Shown here piece by piece: positions 1 through 9,050 of a DNA stretch of 64,000 nt (its first letter is position 1; every line of letters starts with the position of its first letter). This stretch comes from Pseudomonadota bacterium (GTDB lineage Bacteria; Pseudomonadota; Gammaproteobacteria; Burkholderiales; Burkholderiaceae). Location of the stretch: assembly GCA_023441105.1 (NCBI GenBank), contig JAEZQX010000168.1, forward strand, positions 14,524 to 78,523. The letters are read 5' to 3'. The notes under the pieces were generated by a model that was not told where the DNA came from, did not search any database, and worked only from the letters and a program-made list of their open reading frames with translations. Position numbers and translations under genes: made by a program.

Positions 1-2
1 GC

Positions 3-545
3 TTCACCCGCGCCGGGCAGGAGGCGCTGGCGCAGGCGCAACCTGGCGATGTGCTCGTGATCGCAGCCGGCGGACCGTCCGAGCTCTCGCCCTGGGGCGG
101 CATGGTCCACTGGAACGCCTCGCGCGACAAGCTGGCGGCTGTGGTGGTCGACGGGCCGACGCGTGACATGGTCGAGATCAAGGCCTTGGAGAACGCCATA
201 CCGCTCTTCGCCTGCGGCCAGGCGCCGGCCATCGCCGGCTTCGGCGCCCCCGGGACCGGCGCCATCCGTGAAACCGTCATGTGCGGCGGGATTCCAGTGA
301 GCCCCGGGGACCTCGTCTTCGGCGATGACGACGGCGTGGCCGTAGTGCCCTGGGCCAAGGTGGAGCAGGTGCTGGACCTGGCCCTCAAAGGGATCATCTT
401 CGACGACAAGGAGCAGGCCTGGGTCGAGTCCGGCCGCAGCGTCTTCGATCTCCTGACCATGCTCTCCGGCGTCGACGGCTCCAACTACAAGGAGCGCAAG
501 TTCCGCTGGGTCGGCCAGGATGGCATCGAGCCGCTGAAGGACTGA
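3..545 (+). CDS. RraA-like / HMG aldolase-family protein (5' truncated)
   Basis: The frame is open from base 3, so the gene begins upstream of the window; 180 residues of the C-terminal part are visible. The protein carries the RraA fold signature: a VVVDGPTRD segment, a conserved GF.APGT stretch and the DDDGVAVVP motif near the C-terminus. Members act as RNase E regulators or, more often in catabolic clusters like this one, as divalent-metal 4-hydroxy-4-methyl-2-oxoglutarate/oxaloacetate aldolases or decarboxylases. The downstream TctBA, amidase and dioxygenase genes favour a catabolic role. The metal-binding Arg-Asp pair (GPTRD) is present. Substrate unknown. Confidence 0.8.
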   Translation, partial: FTRAGQEALAQAQPGDVLVIAAGGPSELSPWGGMVHWNASRDKLAAVVVDGPTRDMVEIKALENAIPLFACGQAPAIAGFGAPGTGAIRETVMCGGIPVSPGDLVFGDDDGVAVVPWAKVEQVLDLALKGIIFDDKEQAWVESGRSVFDLLTMLSGVDGSNYKERKFRWVGQDGIEPLKD

Positions 546-621
546 CGAGCTTGCTTCGGCGCGACCCGGAGAGCCCGGCAGTCGCGCCGGGCGGCCCACT
601 TCCATCGGGAGCAACCAGCGG

Positions 622-1080
622 GTGACCCCTCGCCATTTCATCCTGGGGATCGTGCTCCTCGCCGTGGCCATCGTGGCCGGCCAGGAGGCGGTTCAGTTGA
701 CCTACTGGACCGCGCTGGGGCCGGGGCCTGGCTTCTTCCCCTTCTGGCTCGCGGTGCTGCTCGGCATCCTCTCGCTGTTGCTGTGCGTCCGGTCCTTGCC
801 GGCCTTGCGCCACGCCAAGGGGGAGGGGGCGCTGCCCGACCGCGACGTCATGGCGAAGATGGCCATCGTCGTCGGTGCCCTGGGTGGTGTGGTCGTGCTG
901 CTGGAGCCGCTTGGCTTTCGGCTCACGATGCTCGCGATGTACCTCGTGGTGCTGTACGGGCTGGGACGGCGCGATTTCCTGCTGTCCCCGCTGATTGCAC
1001 TGCTCGGCAGCTTCGGCGCCTTCCACGTCTTTACGGAATGGCTGGCCGTGCCCCTGCCGACGGGCATCCTCGGCTGGTAG
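622..1080 (+). CDS. tctB: Tripartite tricarboxylate transporter small membrane subunit, TctB family
   Basis: 152-residue membrane protein with about four hydrophobic segments (residues 6-20, 35-55, 75-95 and 100-145) and the family's GPGFFPFWLA sequence after the first helix. Together with the large TctA subunit and a periplasmic TctC/Bug receptor it would form a sodium- or proton-driven importer for carboxylates. It starts with GTG at 622; a GGGAGC stretch 10 bases upstream can serve as ribosome binding site. tctA follows after about 50 bases. No receptor gene is adjacent here; it may lie left of the window or be one of the Bug genes downstream. Confidence 0.88.
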   Translation: MTPRHFILGIVLLAVAIVAGQEAVQLTYWTALGPGPGFFPFWLAVLLGILSLLLCVRSLPALRHAKGEGALPDRDVMAKMAIVVGALGGVVVLLEPLGFRLTMLAMYLVVLYGLGRRDFLLSPLIALLGSFGAFHVFTEWLAVPLPTGILGW

Positions 1081-1133
1081 CAGGCCAGCTGGCAGCAAGG
1101 CGGAGCGGGCAACGTTAGGAGCAGGGAACGGAG

Positions 1134-2630
1134 TTGGACACGCTTCAGTATCTTCTCGCCGGCTTTGCGACGGTCTTCCAGATCCAGAACCTGGCGTTCG
1201 CCTTTTCGGGCTGCGTGCTCGGGATGCTGGTCGGCGTCCTGCCGGGCGTCGGCCCCGCCGCGGGCACGGCGATCCTCATTCCGCTCACGCTGGTGCTCGA
1301 CCCGACGTCCGCCGTGATCATGCTGGCCGCCATCTACTACGGCGCCATGTACGGCGGCACGATCACCTCGATTCTGCTCAATCTTCCTGGCGAAGCGTCG
1401 TCGGCGGTCACCTGCCTCGACGGCTATGAGATGGCGCGCCAGGGCCGTGCCGGTCCGGCGCTGGCCATCGCGGCTATCGGCAGCTTCATCGGCGGCATCA
1501 TCGCCACCGCCGGCCTGGTCGTCCTCGCCATTCCTCTCTCCAGCATCGCACTGAAATTCGGCCCGCCCGAATTCTTCTCGCTCATGATGGTGGGCCTGTG
1601 CCTGGTGATGGGACTGGCCAGCCAGTCGCTGGTGCTCGCCTTGATCTCCGCGGTGCTGGGATTGCTTCTGGCGCAGGTTGGAATCGATCCGGTGATGGGT
1701 GTTCCGCGCTATACCTTCGACAGGATGGAACTGCTGGACGGCCTTGGCATCGTCGCGGTGGTGATGGGCCTCTTCGGAATTGGCGAAATCCTGCACAGCC
1801 TGGGGGAGAAGGGCAGTGCGTCGGCGCAGGCAGCGCCTCGCTCGTTGCTGTTGTCCAAGGCCGATATCCGCGACTCCGCCGCGCCGATCGCCCGCGGCTC
1901 GGCCATCGGCTTCTTCCTGGGCCTGATTCCCGGCGTCGGTGCCATCGTCCCGACGTACCTGTCCTATGCCCTGGAGAAGAGCGTCTCCAGGACGCCCGAG
2001 CGCTTCGGCAAGGGGGCCATCCAGGGCGTCGCCGGCCCGGAGACGGCGAACAACGCCTATGCCAACGCCGCGTTCATCCCGCTGTTCACCCTCGGCATTC
2101 CCGGTGCGGCGACCACGGCGATCCTGATGGGCGCGTTGATGATGAACGGGCTGATTCCGGGTCCGACCCTGTTCGTCGAGCAGCCGCGGTTCATCTGGGC
2201 GGTCATCGCCAGCTTCTTCGTCGGCAACCTGATCCTGCTCGTGCTGAGCCTGCCCTTCATCCCGCTGTGGGTTGCAGTCCTGAAGGTGCCGCGAGCGATC
2301 CTGGTGGCCATCGTCCTGGCCATGTGCGTGATCGGCGCCTACAGCATCAACAACAGCGTCTTCGACATCGGCCTGATGCTGTTCTTCGGCGTGGTGGGCT
2401 ACCTCTTCAAGAAGACCGACGTGCCCCTCGCGCCGCTGGTGCTGACCTTCGTGCTGGCGCCGCTGATGGAGCGCTCGCTCAGGCAGTCCCTCGAGATGTC
2501 CCAGGGCGAGTTCGGCATCCTCTTCTCGCGGCCGATCTCCGCGTCGCTGCTGGTCATCTCGATCATCGTGCTGATCGTATCCACCATGAGGGCCGTTCGA
2601 GCCGTGCGCGGATCGGATGGCGAGGTATGA
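1134..2630 (+). CDS. tctA: Tripartite tricarboxylate transporter large permease, TctA family
   Basis: 498 residues, the usual length of TctA, with ten to twelve hydrophobic segments. The two family signatures are visible: [13 protein letters not shown] near residue 40 and a matching [20 protein letters not shown] stretch near residue 265, reflecting the internal duplication, followed by [11 protein letters not shown]. It is the transport channel partner of TctB. The start is TTG at 1134 preceded by AGGAGCAGGG. Its stop overlaps the start of the amidase gene (ATGA at 2627), so the amidase is probably translationally coupled and acts on the imported compound. Confidence 0.93.
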   Translation: MDTLQYLLAGFATVFQIQNLAFAFSGCVLGMLVGVLPGVGPAAGTAILIPLTLVLDPTSAVIMLAAIYYGAMYGGTITSILLNLPGEASSAVTCLDGYEMARQGRAGPALAIAAIGSFIGGIIATAGLVVLAIPLSSIALKFGPPEFFSLMMVGLCLVMGLASQSLVLALISAVLGLLLAQVGIDPVMGVPRYTFDRMELLDGLGIVAVVMGLFGIGEILHSLGEKGSASAQAAPRSLLLSKADIRDSAAPIARGSAIGFFLGLIPGVGAIVPTYLSYALEKSVSRTPERFGKGAIQGVAGPETANNAYANAAFIPLFTLGIPGAATTAILMGALMMNGLIPGPTLFVEQPRFIWAVIASFFVGNLILLVLSLPFIPLWVAVLKVPRAILVAIVLAMCVIGAYSINNSVFDIGLMLFFGVVGYLFKKTDVPLAPLVLTFVLAPLMERSLRQSLEMSQGEFGILFSRPISASLLVISIIVLIVSTMRAVRAVRGSDGEV

Positions 2631-4060
2631 GCAAGAGCGAAACCTACTCCTTCGAATCGCTGGCCACGTTGTCGGATCGGCTCCGCAGGCGCCAGCTGAC
2701 TTCCACGAAACTCGTCGAGCACTTCCTGGCGCGGATCGAACGGCTCGACGACAAGCTGCATGCGTTCGTCTCGATCGATCCGGAGGGCGCGCTCGAGGAG
2801 GCCGCGCAGGCGGACCGACGGCATGCCGATGGGGACCCGCTAGGTCCGCTCGACGGACTGCCGGTCGCCGTCAAGGACATGTTCGATATCGAGGGGCAGG
2901 TCACCGCCTGCGGATCGGCGCATTGGCATGACCGGGTCAGCGCCGGATCGTCGACGGTGGTGCAGCGGCTGCGCGCCGCCGGCATGTGCATCATCGGCAA
3001 GACGCAGATGGTCGAGTTCGCTTTCGGCGCGTGGGGCACCAACCCGCGCCTCGGCACTCCCTGGAATCCCTGGGACCTGGGCACACATCGCATCCCCGGC
3101 GGTTCATCGAGCGGTTCCGCCGTTGCAGTGGCTGCCGGCATGGTGCCGGTGGCGATCGGCTCGGATACCGGTGGCTCGGTGCGTACGCCGGCAGCCCTCA
3201 ACGGCATCACCGGCCTGAAGACATCGAGCGGGCGAATCGGCCTGCATGGGGCCCTCGCGCTGTCCGAGAGCCTGGATACGGCGGGACCCTTGTGCCGGAC
3301 CGCCGAGGACGCGGCGCTGATGCTCGCCGCGCTCGCCGGCACCGATCCGGACGATCCTCGCACCGCCCAGGCGCCGCCATTCGACCTGCGTCAGGCGCTG
3401 GAGAGCTCGACCGACCTCTCGGGCGTGCGGATCGTCGCCATGAAGGAGAGTGATTTCCTCGTTCCGGTGGATCCCCGAATCGCGCAGGCCTACCGCGAAG
3501 CGAGGACGACCCTGGAATCGCTCGGTGCATCCGTATCGGAAAGCCCTTTCCCCTTCTACATGAACGAAATCATCCGCGAGTGCGGCGTGATGATGGCGGC
3601 GGAAGGCTGGAAGGCGCATCGCGAGTACATCGAGGACGAGGCGTTGCCGTTCGGGCCGTGGGTGCGCGAAAGAATCCTGGCCGGCAAGTCGCTCGGCAGC
3701 GACGGGTTCGAGCGCGCTTCGCGGCTGCATCGGAAGCTGTCGGCGCAATGGCAGGAATGGCTGGCCGATGCCGACGCATTCCTCAGCCCGGCGCTGGCGA
3801 TCCCGGCCTTGCCGGTGGCCGAGGTCGACGAGCGCTCCACCACCCTGGCTGCCTTCGCCCGTGCCGGCAACTTCCTGAGCGCCTGCGGGCTCACCCTGCC
3901 GGCAGGTGCGACGGAAGCAGGCCTCCCGCTGGCCATCCAACTGCTCGGGAAGCCTTTCGACGAGGCCCGGTTGATCCGTATCGGAAGAGCATTCCAGGGC
4001 CGGACGGCCTGGCACCTTCGGGCGCCGGATCTCGCGCCACTGGATGCACCGGGGTCTTGA
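2627..4060 (+). CDS. Amidase signature (AS) family hydrolase
   Basis: 477 residues. The complete Ser-cisSer-Lys triad can be placed: Lys83 in PVAVKDMFD, cis-Ser160 in the GGSSSGS motif and nucleophile Ser184 in SDTGGSVRTP. The spacings (77 and 24 residues) match fatty acid amide hydrolase (75 and 24). The enzyme hydrolyses a C-N amide bond, in line with GatA/AtzF-type members. The start overlaps the tctA stop (ATGA), so it belongs to the tct operon; a dioxygenase follows 93 bases on. The substrate is unknown; an amide or ureide entering through TctAB is an inference from context. Confidence 0.92.
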   Translation: MSKSETYSFESLATLSDRLRRRQLTSTKLVEHFLARIERLDDKLHAFVSIDPEGALEEAAQADRRHADGDPLGPLDGLPVAVKDMFDIEGQVTACGSAHWHDRVSAGSSTVVQRLRAAGMCIIGKTQMVEFAFGAWGTNPRLGTPWNPWDLGTHRIPGGSSSGSAVAVAAGMVPVAIGSDTGGSVRTPAALNGITGLKTSSGRIGLHGALALSESLDTAGPLCRTAEDAALMLAALAGTDPDDPRTAQAPPFDLRQALESSTDLSGVRIVAMKESDFLVPVDPRIAQAYREARTTLESLGASVSESPFPFYMNEIIRECGVMMAAEGWKAHREYIEDEALPFGPWVRERILAGKSLGSDGFERASRLHRKLSAQWQEWLADADAFLSPALAIPALPVAEVDERSTTLAAFARAGNFLSACGLTLPAGATEAGLPLAIQLLGKPFDEARLIRIGRAFQGRTAWHLRAPDLAPLDAPGS

Positions 4061-4153
4061 GTGTCTGCTGCCCATGAGTCAGCGCTCGCCTGCGATGATG
4101 CTCTTGCCCGCTGACCGCTTTGCCATCCAATCGAGCCCAACCTGGAGACGTAA

Positions 4154-5011
4154 ATGAACCCCCGCGTGATTCCGAACGATGTCCCCGTCGGCGCCGAGAT
4201 CGTGGACATCGACTTGCGCAAGCCCCTCGATGACCGTTCCCTGCAGGTCGTCAGGGAGGCGCTCGATCGGCACGGGATGATCTACATCCGGAATCAGTTC
4301 CTCGAGCCCCAGCACTTCGTGGCCTTCAGCGGCCGGCTGGGAACCATGAGGCGACATGTCTTCGACCAGTTCCTGCTGAAGGAGCATCCCGAGATACTGC
4401 TGATCTCGAACATCGTCGAGAACGGGCGCCAGATCGGGGTGGCGGACGCCGGGCAGTACTGGCATACGGACGGTGCCTTCGAGGCCGCGCCGCACATCTA
4501 TTCGCTGCTCCACTCCCAGGAGATACCCATCGAGCCCGGCGGCCCGTCGCTGGGTGACACCATGTTCGTGAGCACGACCCACGCCTTCCGGACCCTGCCG
4601 CCGGACATGCAGGCGCGGCTGAGGGGAGTGAAAGGCTTCCACAGCCTCATCATCCAGTACGAGAAGAAGAAGAGCACCGGGGTGGGCAAGCACGTGCCGC
4701 TGACGCCGGAGCAGAAGGCACGGAATCCGGATCGCTTCCATCCAGTCGTCTGGCCGCACCCGCGAACGGGGGTCGATTGCCTGTACGTCAACGAAGGGAC
4801 TACGTTCGGCATCGAAGGCATGGACGATGCGGAAGCGACCGTTCTGATCAAGCAGCTTTGCGACCACATCGTGCAGCCGGAGGTCGTGTACCACCACAAG
4901 TGGAAGGTCGGCGACGTCCTCGTCTGGGACAACTATTCGACCCAGCACAAGGTCAACTTCAACTACGGGCCGCAGCATCGGCGGAAGATGCATCGGACGA
5001 CGGTGGCCTGA
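4154..5011 (+). CDS. TauD/TfdA-family 2-oxoglutarate-dependent dioxygenase
   Basis: 285 residues. Iron ligands are His104 and Asp106 in the YWHTDGAF motif and His265 in VWDNYSTQH; Arg281 in MHRTTV would bind the 2-oxoglutarate carboxylate. All four key positions of the TauD/TfdA family are present. GAGACG lies just before the ATG. The gene follows the amidase on the same strand after 93 bases and is probably the last gene of the tct operon; a convergent LysR gene ends 128 bases downstream. Members hydroxylate taurine, aryloxyacetates, sulfate esters and many other substrates, so the substrate here is open. Confidence 0.92.
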   Translation: MNPRVIPNDVPVGAEIVDIDLRKPLDDRSLQVVREALDRHGMIYIRNQFLEPQHFVAFSGRLGTMRRHVFDQFLLKEHPEILLISNIVENGRQIGVADAGQYWHTDGAFEAAPHIYSLLHSQEIPIEPGGPSLGDTMFVSTTHAFRTLPPDMQARLRGVKGFHSLIIQYEKKKSTGVGKHVPLTPEQKARNPDRFHPVVWPHPRTGVDCLYVNEGTTFGIEGMDDAEATVLIKQLCDHIVQPEVVYHHKWKVGDVLVWDNYSTQHKVNFNYGPQHRRKMHRTTVA

Positions 5012-5139
5012 GTTAAGTCGCCGCTGACTCGGCAAACGGGTCTCGTTGAACCTGTCACCACCACTCGGCAGGTGTCATGGGCCGGACGGCCGGCAGCCAT
5101 CGTCGACGCGTCGCAGGTACTACGGCGCGGAGTACTCAA

Positions 5140-6057
5140 TCAGGCCGCGCTCGCCACGCGGCGTTTTGTCGCAGCCTGCCTCAGGCAGAGCTCGACGAAG
5201 GGAGCGACCGTTGGCGGGCTGGAGCGGGCTCGCAGTGACACCGCACAGATGGTGCGGAAGGGAGCATTGGCTGGACTGAACAGGCGCCAGGCGAGACCTT
5301 CCATCTTGATGGCATGAAGCAGCGAGAACGGCAGGATGCCGATTCCCAGGCCTTCGGCGATCAGCCCGATCATCGTGCCCAGGTGTTCGACTTCGAATAC
5401 GGGCCGCAGTTGGGATCCTTGCCGCTCATATTCCGCATCGACCAGCTGGCGCACGCTGCTGTTGCCGTTCTTGGCAATGTGGTCGTAGGCACTGATGTCC
5501 GCCCAGTTCACGGTCCGGCGCTTGGCGAGCGGGTGACTCTTCGCGCACAGCACGACTAGGTGGTCGCGGAAGAGGTCGACCTGTTCGAGATCGGGTGCGT
5601 CCCGTCTCTTGGGCGTGAGGGCGATATCCGCTGCACCCGATCGGAGCATGTCGATGCAGACATCCGCCAGTACATCATGGAGCTTGACGTCTACCTCGGG
5701 ATAAGCCCTGACGAACTCCAGGATCACCCTGGGCACGAATCCGGTCGCTACTGAGGGCGCGACCGCGACCACGAGCCGACCGCGCTTGCCGGCGACGAAG
5801 CTCTGGATGCGTTCCAAGCCGGTTCCCATGTCGTCCAGCAGACCGATCGCGATCGCCAGGAACTCCGTTCCGACGGGCGACAGCGAAACGGAACGTGTGG
5901 ACCGATCGAAAAGGCGCGCGCCGATAGCCTCTTCCAGGCGACGAATCGTGGTGCTGAGCGCCGGCTGAGACAAGTGGACGAGTCGCGCGGCCTTGCTGAA
6001 GCTGGCTGTTCGTGCGACGGCGAGGAAGGCGTCGATCTGCTTGAGGGTGATATTCAT
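5140..6057 (-). CDS. LysR-family transcriptional regulator
   Basis: 305 residues with the standard layout: an N-terminal winged helix-turn-helix (residues 1-60, with FSKAARLVHLSQPALSTTIR) and a LysR substrate-binding domain (about 90-295). It is divergent from the dioxygenase gene starting at 6262 and convergent with the dioxygenase ending at 5011. By the usual LysR arrangement it most likely controls the divergent dioxygenase-Bug-creatininase-GGT genes from the shared 204-base intergenic region. The co-inducer is unknown. Confidence 0.93.
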   Translation of the reverse strand: MNITLKQIDAFLAVARTASFSKAARLVHLSQPALSTTIRRLEEAIGARLFDRSTRSVSLSPVGTEFLAIAIGLLDDMGTGLERIQSFVAGKRGRLVVAVAPSVATGFVPRVILEFVRAYPEVDVKLHDVLADVCIDMLRSGAADIALTPKRRDAPDLEQVDLFRDHLVVLCAKSHPLAKRRTVNWADISAYDHIAKNGNSSVRQLVDAEYERQGSQLRPVFEVEHLGTMIGLIAEGLGIGILPFSLLHAIKMEGLAWRLFSPANAPFRTICAVSLRARSSPPTVAPFVELCLRQAATKRRVASAA

Positions 6058-6261
6058 TCAGCGGTCGGATAGCCTCATCGAAATCTTGAAATAGACATCC
6101 TCGGGGGGTTGACCTAACTTTCGGTCTGCTGCCATGGCCAGCCCCGCCTCTGGGACTGGGCTCCTACTCGCTATTGCCGCGCTCGCCTAACAGACCCGGG
6201 GGAGCGGGCGGGGTGCACGTGGCATGTTCGCAGAGTCCAACCTCGTGGAGGAATCGATCCC
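6058..6261. promoter_or_regulatory. Divergent intergenic region, candidate LysR control region
   Basis: 204 bases between the LysR gene and the divergently transcribed dioxygenase. The first 60 bases (about 6065-6110) are more AT-rich than their surroundings, as expected for a promoter and LysR site. I could not pick out one convincing T-N11-A dyad or sigma70 promoter. A GTGGAGGA sequence just before the GTG at 6262 is the ribosome binding site of the dioxygenase. Confidence 0.4.
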
Positions 6262-7131
6262 GTGGCGAGAATTACCGTGACGCCGCTCGCACCTGCCTTG
6301 GGCGCCGAAGTTTCAGGCGTGGATCTGCGCCGGCCTGTCGAGGCCGACATTCTGGCGCAACTCCGGCAGGCGTGGACGGAACATCTGGTGCTGCGCTTCC
6401 GAGATCAGCACTTGTCCGACCCGGAGCTCCTCACCGTCAGCCGCTACTTCGGAGACCTCGACCCTCCAGGTCCCAATCCCTATGGAAAGCCTTTCCTGGG
6501 GGAGTTTCCCGAGATCAACGTGATTTCGAACGTGAAAGTGGACGGCGTTCCGATCGGCAACCTCGGCGATGGCGAAGCCGTATGGCATGCCGACATGACC
6601 TACGCGGATGCGCCGCCACGAGGCGCCTTCCTGCACGCGCTCGAGATCCCCGCCACCGGCGGCGGCGACACCTTCTGGGCGAACATGTATCTTGCCTATG
6701 AGACGCTGCCGATCCAGCTGAAAAATGCCATCCGGGGGCAACGGGCGATCCATGATTCGACGTACAACAGCGCCGGCATGATGCGGAAGGGCATGAAGGA
6801 GGTGACAGATCCGCGACTGGCGCCGGGGGCGCGACATCCACTGGTCATCCGGCACCCAGTGACGGGTCGGCCGGCGCTGTTCCTGGGACGTCGCCGCAAC
6901 AGTTGCATCGTCGACATGGACCTGGCCGAGAGCGACGGTCTGCTGGATGAGCTTTGGGCTCATGCTATGCGACCGGAGCACACCTTCCGCCAGCAATGGA
7001 AGCAGTATGACTTGCTGCTTTGGGACAATCACTGCACGTTGCATCGTCGCGATGCGTTCGACCCCAGCTCGCGGCGAGTGATGCACCGGACCCAGATCAA
7101 AGGGTGTGCGCTCGAGGCGGCAAGTCTCTAA
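6262..7131 (+). CDS. TauD/TfdA-family 2-oxoglutarate-dependent dioxygenase
   Basis: 289 residues, starting at GTG 6262 after GTGGAGGA. Iron ligands are His109 and Asp111 (VWHADMTY) and His261 (WDNHCTLH); Arg276 in MHRTQI is the 2-oxoglutarate anchor. It is a relative of the dioxygenase at 4154-5011 but clearly diverged, so the two probably act on related but different compounds. It is the first gene of a run reading dioxygenase, Bug receptor, creatininase-family enzyme, gamma-glutamyltransferase, Bug receptor, opposite the LysR gene. Confidence 0.92.
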   Translation: MARITVTPLAPALGAEVSGVDLRRPVEADILAQLRQAWTEHLVLRFRDQHLSDPELLTVSRYFGDLDPPGPNPYGKPFLGEFPEINVISNVKVDGVPIGNLGDGEAVWHADMTYADAPPRGAFLHALEIPATGGGDTFWANMYLAYETLPIQLKNAIRGQRAIHDSTYNSAGMMRKGMKEVTDPRLAPGARHPLVIRHPVTGRPALFLGRRRNSCIVDMDLAESDGLLDELWAHAMRPEHTFRQQWKQYDLLLWDNHCTLHRRDAFDPSSRRVMHRTQIKGCALEAASL

Positions 7132-7155
7132 CAAGCCTTCGGACCGGGAGGATCC

Positions 7156-8172
7156 ATGTCGAGCAACACCTACAGCCATCGGCGCCTCTGGAGCGGCAGG
7201 CGCCAGTTCATGGGCACCGTCGGCGCAGGCGCGGTTTCACTCGCGCTTCCGGTTCCCTCCGCGGCTCAGAAGGACTTTCCGACACGGGTGATTCGCATCG
7301 TTGTTCAAGCCGCGGCTGGCGGCCAGACCGACATCATGGCGCGTCTGGTCGGGCAGAAGCTCAGTGAGCGCCTGGGCCAGCCCGTCATCGTGGACAACCG
7401 CCCCGGCGCCGGCGGGACGATTGCCATGGAGTATGTGGCGCGCTCGCCTGCGGATGGCTATACGCTCGGTACCGCGGCGATGAACACCCACGGGGCGGCG
7501 TCCGGTCTCTACCCGAACCTCAAGTACGATCCAGTCAAGGATTTCTCGCCCGTTGTCTATGCGGTCTCGACGGTGAGTGTCCTGTCGGTGCATCCCGGAC
7601 TTCCGGTGAAATCCCTGCAAGAGCTCATCGCGTTGGCGAAGGAGAAGCCCGGTCAACTGACCTACGCCTCCGGCGGCTCCGGCACGTCGAATCATCTCTT
7701 CATGGAGTTGCTGAAGCGCGAGGCGAAGATCGACATTGTGCATATCCCGTACAAGGGCAGCGCGCCTGCGCTGGTGGACGTGCTGGGGGGCCAGGTGCCA
7801 ATCATCTTCGATCCATTGCCGCCGTCGCTCCCGCATATCAAGGACGGCAGGCTGAGACCCCTGGCGGTCAGCAGCGCCAAGCGCTCTTCGGTCATTCCCG
7901 ACGTGCCCACCGTCATCGAAGGCGGGGTGCCAGGCTACGACTACCTGTCGTGGCTATCGTTCGTGGCGCCCGCGGGAACGCCCGCGGATGTGGTCGCGAA
8001 ACTCAATCAAGAGATCAACGAGATCCTGAAGGACCCAGAGGTGCGGGAGAAACTCAGCGCCCAGGGAATGGAACCCGTAGGTGGGACGCCGGAGGAGCTC
8101 GGTGAACACATCAAGGCCCAGGTGAAGATCTGGACGGACGTCATTCGCACCTCCGGGGCCAAGCCGGGCTGA
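7156..8172 (+). CDS. Bug/TctC-family periplasmic receptor
   Basis: 338 residues. The N-terminus carries a twin-arginine-like signal (GRRQFMG followed by a hydrophobic stretch and cleavage near SAAQ, about residue 36). The family motif set follows: FPTRVIRIVV, PVIVDNRPGAGGTIA and the DGYTLG segment. Bug proteins are high-affinity periplasmic binders of carboxylates and amides; some feed TctAB transporters and many are orphans used in sensing. Located 24 bases after the dioxygenase; there is no permease in this run, so it may use the TctAB pair upstream. Confidence 0.92.
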   Translation: MSSNTYSHRRLWSGRRQFMGTVGAGAVSLALPVPSAAQKDFPTRVIRIVVQAAAGGQTDIMARLVGQKLSERLGQPVIVDNRPGAGGTIAMEYVARSPADGYTLGTAAMNTHGAASGLYPNLKYDPVKDFSPVVYAVSTVSVLSVHPGLPVKSLQELIALAKEKPGQLTYASGGSGTSNHLFMELLKREAKIDIVHIPYKGSAPALVDVLGGQVPIIFDPLPPSLPHIKDGRLRPLAVSSAKRSSVIPDVPTVIEGGVPGYDYLSWLSFVAPAGTPADVVAKLNQEINEILKDPEVREKLSAQGMEPVGGTPEELGEHIKAQVKIWTDVIRTSGAKPG

Positions 8173-8244
8173 CCGTGCTTGAATCACTTATGGCCCGAGA
8201 GCACAACGCTTGCTCGGAACGAACTTGCACACAGGAGATGCTGA

Positions 8245-9048
8245 ATGCTACGCGAGCTTGACCGGATGACCTTCGACGAAGTGGAGACCTACCTCGAGGA
8301 GGGGCCCGGCTTGCTGATCCTTCCATTGGGTTCGACGGAGGAGCATGGCAAGCATGGTCCGATGGGGACGGATACTTTCGCCGCGAGGATCGTCTGTCGG
8401 GCGGTCGCCGAGCGCCTCGACGCAATCCTTGCGCCCGCCGTGCCGTTCGGGATGTGCTACGACCAACGTCACTTCAAGGGAACGATCGCGCTCAAGCCGA
8501 GCACGTATGCGTTCCTTCTGAAGGAGCTCTGTGAGAATTTCATCCGCGACGGGTACCGCCTGGTGCTCGGAATCAGTGGACACCGCGGGAACGACCATGC
8601 GGCCCTCTGCGGCTTCCAGGAGGCCGGGTACGACTCGGATACTCACTTGCTCTACATGAGCTACCAGGACGCCAATCGCGGCCGTCTGCTGGACGTGGTC
8701 GGTCCTGAGGCGGCCTCGCACATCCGGCCGGAAGACATCCCGTATGGTGCGGATGGCCACGGGGGTTCGGTCGAGCTGTCGATTTCCGAGGCCCACGCCA
8801 ACGACTCGACTAAGATGGACAAGCGCATCAAGCCTGACCGCGGCCCTGCAGACATGCTGCGGAGCTTTCCCTTCAAGGCCGTGCTCAATATGGAGGAAGT
8901 TGCGCCGGTCGACGGCTTCTTCGGCGATCCCAGCGCCGTCTCGAAGAAGCTCGGTGAGCGGGTGGTCGAGAAGACGGCGGACAAGATTGCCGCCGATGTG
9001 CGTCGCTTCCTGGAGGCATTTCCGGTTCGCAAGCGCCGCTCCGTCTGA
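8245..9048 (+). CDS. Creatininase-family amidohydrolase
   Basis: 267 residues. The family's metal motif is present as GSTEEHGKHGPMGTDT, giving Glu32, His34 and Asp43 as expected ligands, followed by a GHRGND variant of the usual NGHGGN motif and by DGHGGSVELS. Creatininase-fold enzymes hydrolyse small cyclic or linear amides (creatinine, N-formyl or related compounds). The start at 8245 has AGGAG seven bases upstream. The next gene starts two bases after its stop, so the pair is co-translated. Substrate unknown; the His-Arg-Gly-Asn variant departs from creatininase itself. Confidence 0.87.
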   Translation: MLRELDRMTFDEVETYLEEGPGLLILPLGSTEEHGKHGPMGTDTFAARIVCRAVAERLDAILAPAVPFGMCYDQRHFKGTIALKPSTYAFLLKELCENFIRDGYRLVLGISGHRGNDHAALCGFQEAGYDSDTHLLYMSYQDANRGRLLDVVGPEAASHIRPEDIPYGADGHGGSVELSISEAHANDSTKMDKRIKPDRGPADMLRSFPFKAVLNMEEVAPVDGFFGDPSAVSKKLGERVVEKTADKIAADVRRFLEAFPVRKRRSV

Positions 9049-9050
9049 GC

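Noticed and set aside
702..1796. Antisense open frame of 364 codons opposite tctB/tctA
   Set aside because: High-GC shadow reading; composition rich in Arg, Gln and His with no family features, while both strands' real genes are well supported.
1598..4060. Long open frame of 820 codons overlapping TctA in another frame
   Set aside because: Its first 343 codons are an out-of-frame reading of tctA with low-complexity sequence. The real amidase begins at 2627, where the ribosome start overlaps the tctA stop.
5012..5139. Possible bidirectional terminator between the convergent dioxygenase and LysR genes
   Set aside because: GC-rich inverted bits are present but none forms a convincing stem with a T tract.
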